Of a stretch of 7,404 bases of DNA, positions 4,753-7,404 are shown piece by piece. Made by a program: the position numbers and the translations under genes. Below the pieces are notes generated by a model. The model worked only from the letters and a program-made list of their open reading frames with translations, made no database searches and had not been told where the DNA came from. Source of the stretch: Caryophanales bacterium UBA6769 (GTDB taxonomy: Bacteria; Bacillota; Bacilli; Bacillales; UBA6769); contig DKGN01000172.1 of assembly GCA_002453275.1 (NCBI GenBank), positions 1 through 7,404 of the forward strand, read 5' to 3'. Position 1 is the first letter of the stretch, and every line of letters begins with the position of its first letter.

Positions 4753-6491
4753 TGGAACGTCAAAAGGGTCTGCCAACATTGCCTGGTAGTCGAACGACGT
4801 ATGTAAGTTTAACATTTACAATTTTGTTTGCGGCGATCGCGATTATCGCCCAAGCGATCTTTTTAGCTAGAGCGGTGACTCAGTTATTTGGTGGTGTCCC
4901 ATTTTTTTCAGTTTTACCTGACATTACCCTTTTTTTTGTTGTATTTATCGCTCGTCACAGCTTAGTGAAGCTTGAGGAATTTATTGCTGAACGTTTTGCT
5001 AGACGTGCTAGTAAAGATTTGCAAACGAAACTTATTCAAGCGTACTTCCAGTTAGGACAACGATTTGTTCATAGAAGTGGAACGGGTCGGCTTGTGACGT
5101 TAGCGGTTGAAGGAATTGAACAAATTAAAACATATCTTGAAATTGCAATTCCAAAAATGATTCGCAGTGTTATCGTTCCAATGGCGATCGTCATTTACGT
5201 GTTTACACTTGATATTGCGTCAGCCGTTATTTTGATCGTGACTGTTCCTATCGTTGTTATTTTTATGATTTTGCTTGGTCTTGCTGCCCAGAAAATGGCG
5301 GATAAACAATATGATACGTATCGTTTATTATCAAATCATTTTCTCGATACGTTAAAGGGATTAGAAACGTTAGCCTACTTAGGTCAAAGTGATAAGCACG
5401 ATACAAAGATTGCTCGTGTCAGTGAGCGTTATCGAAAAGCGACGATGCGGACGTTGCGGGTAGCTTTTCTTTCTTCTTTTGCTCTTGATTTTTTTACGAG
5501 CTTATCGATTGCTTTTGTTGCGGTAGGGTTAGGCTTTCGATTGATTGATGGAACGTTAATCTTATTGCCTGCTTTAACAATTTTATTATTAGCACCAGAG
5601 TACTTTTTACCGATAAGGGAAGTCGGCTCAGATTATCACGCAACGCTTGATGGACAAGTGGCACTCGTTCAAGTTGAAACGATATTGCACGAAAAAGATA
5701 ACCTTTCCTTACAAAAGCATGAGCAACATTCATCAGTTAAATGGGAGGAAACGAGTACGATTGCTTTACAACGCATTTCAGCTTCACATGAATCAGCAGA
5801 AACACCAATTTTAAGTGAGATAAGCTTTAAATGGCAAGGAACAGGTGCGATTGGCATCGTTGGAAAAAGTGGTGCGGGGAAATCAACCTTGATCGATGTG
5901 TTGGCAGGATTTTTACAAATAACGTCAGGCCAGATTGAAGTGAACGGAGCGAAACATAATTTGTTTTTAAATGACGATTGGCCAACTCAAATCGCTTATA
6001 TTCCGCAGTCACCTTATATATTCCCAGCAACGTTGGCAGATAATATTCGTTTTTACGAGCCGTCTGCGTCCGATGAGGAAGTGATGAAAATTGTTCAGAA
6101 CATCGGACTTGCATCATTTGTGGAACAATTGCCAACGGGGATTCACGAACGGATCGGGGAAGGTGGTCGCTCGCTCAGTGGCGGACAGGAGCAGAGAATT
6201 GCAATGGCGAGGGCACTCATTAGTAAGAAGCCAATTCTCCTGCTTGATGAGCCTACAGCTCACCTCGATATTGAGACTGAGTTCGAAATGAAACAATTGA
6301 TGAACAAGCTATTTAAAAATAAGCTTGTCTTTCTTGCGACTCACCGCCTTCACTGGATGAATGAACTCGATCATATTCTCATGTTAGAAAAAGGGCGTCT
6401 CGTAGCAAGTGGGACACATGAAGAATTGCTTGCTAATAAAGGAGTGTATAGCGAATTCGTAACAATGCTGGCAGGAGGGGAGACGAATTGA
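4752..6491 (+). CDS. cydD: ABC transporter CydDC, CydD-family subunit (TM domain fused to ATPase)
   Basis: CydD pairs with CydC to form a heterodimeric membrane ABC transporter required for assembly of cytochrome bd. Its cargo has been described as cysteine/glutathione and more recently as haem. The 579-residue protein has a six-helix membrane domain (about 15-300) and a C-terminal ATPase domain (about 335-575). The ATPase motifs are intact: Walker A GKSGAGKST (371-379), Q-loop Gln419, signature LSGGQ (475-479), Walker B ILLLDE (495-500), D-loop HLD (504-506) and H-loop His531. The blocks FLSSFALDFFTSLSIAFVAV (239-258) and LLAPEYFLPIRE (279-290) match the E. coli CydD type, not CydC; in B. 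subtilis naming the gene in this position is called cydC. The ATG shares its A with the cydB stop. The best ribosome site, AAGGA at 4732-4736, lies a long 15 nt away, so coupling to cydB translation is likely important. Confidence 0.94.
   Translation: MERQKGLPTLPGSRTTYVSLTFTILFAAIAIIAQAIFLARAVTQLFGGVPFFSVLPDITLFFVVFIARHSLVKLEEFIAERFARRASKDLQTKLIQAYFQLGQRFVHRSGTGRLVTLAVEGIEQIKTYLEIAIPKMIRSVIVPMAIVIYVFTLDIASAVILIVTVPIVVIFMILLGLAAQKMADKQYDTYRLLSNHFLDTLKGLETLAYLGQSDKHDTKIARVSERYRKATMRTLRVAFLSSFALDFFTSLSIAFVAVGLGFRLIDGTLILLPALTILLLAPEYFLPIREVGSDYHATLDGQVALVQVETILHEKDNLSLQKHEQHSSVKWEETSTIALQRISASHESAETPILSEISFKWQGTGAIGIVGKSGAGKSTLIDVLAGFLQITSGQIEVNGAKHNLFLNDDWPTQIAYIPQSPYIFPATLADNIRFYEPSASDEEVMKIVQNIGLASFVEQLPTGIHERIGEGGRSLSGGQEQRIAMARALISKKPILLLDEPTAHLDIETEFEMKQLMNKLFKNKLVFLATHRLHWMNELDHILMLEKGRLVASGTHEELLANKGVYSEFVTMLAGGETN
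6473..6480 (+). promoter_or_regulatory. cydC: Strong ribosome binding site that sets a TTG start for cydC
   Basis: AGGAGGGG inside the end of cydD is followed after 7 nt by TTG at 6488. No ATG or GTG in this frame is comparably placed; the first in-frame GTG is about 16 codons later and the first ATG about 31 codons later, inside the first membrane helix region. The TTG overlaps the cydD stop as TTGA. Confidence 0.85.
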
Positions 6492-7404
6492 AGGAATGGG
6501 TTGTACCATACGTTCGGAAGCATAAAGGACTCGTGTTGTTCACACTTATTCTAGGGCTGTTAGGGCTTGGTTCAGGGGCTATGCTTCTGTTTACTTCAGG
6601 TTATTTAATTTCTAAATCTTCTCTCCAACCAGTAAATATTATGATTGTTTATGTGCCGATTGTAGCGGTCCGTGCGTTTAGCATTGGGCAAGCTGTATTT
6701 CTCTATTTACAGCGATTGGTTGGTCACGACATCGTATTACGCATATTGGAACACATGCGAACGAAACTATATCGAATCGTTGAGCCACAAGCCTTATTTT
6801 TACGCTCGCGATTTCAATCAGGAAATTTACTCGGGGTTTTATCTGAAGACATTGAACATTTACAAGACTTATATTTACGAACGATCTTTCCGAGTGTGCT
6901 CGCCTTACTTTTATATAGTATTTTGATTGTCGTCTTTGGCTTCTTTGATATCGTATTTGCTCTTATGATGAGTCTCATGCTTGGGGTTGTTGTTTTTCTA
7001 ATTCCGTTCCTTTCTTTGATTGTTACGCGGCGACGACATATTAAAATTAAACGCCATCGAAATCAACTGTACGCATTATTAACAGATGCCGCTTTTGGAC
7101 TTATGGATTGGAAGGCAAGTGGTCGTACGAATGAGTTTTTACGGCACTATGAACGAGAAAGTGATTCCTTACAAGAAGAAGAGACGAAAGTAAAGCGCTG
7201 GCAGCATATACGAGATGGATTGCTCCAGCTAACAGTTGGGCTTGTTATTGTCGCTGTCATGTATTGGTCCAGTGTGCAGGCGGATAAAGGTGTTATTTCA
7301 GCTACAGTAATAGCTGGATTTGTACTAATGATTATGTCGACTTCCGATTCGTTGACATCTGTCTCCCATGCGATTGAACCATTGCCAGCCTTCGAAGATT
7401 CAAT
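6488..7404 (+). CDS. cydC: ABC transporter CydDC, CydC-family subunit, N-terminal 305 residues (3' end outside window)
   Basis: The frame is open from the TTG at 6488 to the right edge, giving 305 residues of membrane domain. The ATPase domain, expected to bring the total to about 570-580, lies beyond the window. The start resembles E. coli CydC: a short basic amphipathic lead, then hydrophobic segments at about 14-36, 50-72, 134-155 and 157-180, and further ones near 245-262 and 272-288. The block YLQRLVGHDIVLRILEHMR (73-91) matches the CydC element ERLVSHD. His80 corresponds to E. coli His85, reported as a haem ligand in CydDC structures. The block SGNLLGVLSEDIEHLQDLYLRTIFP (111-135) is also family-typical. 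It overlaps cydD by 3 nt, so the two half-transporters are probably made in step. In B. subtilis this gene is called cydD. Whether the ATPase half is intact cannot be judged here. Confidence 0.92.
   Translation, partial: MKEWVVPYVRKHKGLVLFTLILGLLGLGSGAMLLFTSGYLISKSSLQPVNIMIVYVPIVAVRAFSIGQAVFLYLQRLVGHDIVLRILEHMRTKLYRIVEPQALFLRSRFQSGNLLGVLSEDIEHLQDLYLRTIFPSVLALLLYSILIVVFGFFDIVFALMMSLMLGVVVFLIPFLSLIVTRRRHIKIKRHRNQLYALLTDAAFGLMDWKASGRTNEFLRHYERESDSLQEEETKVKRWQHIRDGLLQLTVGLVIVAVMYWSSVQADKGVISATVIAGFVLMIMSTSDSLTSVSHAIEPLPAFEDS

Overview
The window looks like chromosomal DNA from a low-GC Gram-positive bacterium, most likely Bacillaceae. The evidence is strong AAGGAGG-type ribosome binding sites, AT-rich intergenic DNA, a short-Q-loop CydA, and the Bacillus-type order cydA-cydB followed by two ABC half-transporter genes. 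I cannot name the genus or species from sequence alone.

Layout: (1) 1-546 is the 3' part of an acyl-CoA dehydrogenase-family flavoprotein gene on the + strand, cut by the window edge. (2) A compact two-way terminator at 588-625 separates it from a convergent 387-aa MFS efflux-type transporter on the - strand (629-1792). That gene has its own promoter with a consensus -10 box at 1828-1856. (3) An AT-rich divergent intergenic region of about 500 bp (1857-2351) holds no gene that I can support. It does hold several regulatory-looking structures: two long imperfect hairpins, an AT-rich palindrome, a perfect Spo0A-box match, and an array of GCCA motifs repeated exactly every 11 bp just upstream of the probable cydA promoter. 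(4) From 2352 to the right edge runs a tightly packed cyd operon: cydA, cydB, then cydD and cydC (called cydC and cydD in Bacillus naming). All junctions overlap or touch, by 17 nt, 1 nt (TAATG) and 3 nt (TTGA). The last gene uses a TTG start and runs off the edge before its ATPase domain.

How the genes work together: CydA and CydB form the membrane-bound cytochrome bd-type quinol oxidase, a proton-motive terminal oxidase used when oxygen is low. The CydDC heterodimer is the ABC transporter needed to assemble that oxidase. Co-translation of the four genes fits their joint role. The MFS pump and the flavoprotein have no visible functional link to the operon.

I see no mobile element, CRISPR array, RNA gene or defence system. 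The most interesting unexplained signals are the 11-bp-phased repeat array and the hairpin in front of cydA, and the apparent lack of the usual catalytic glutamate in the acyl-CoA dehydrogenase-like protein.
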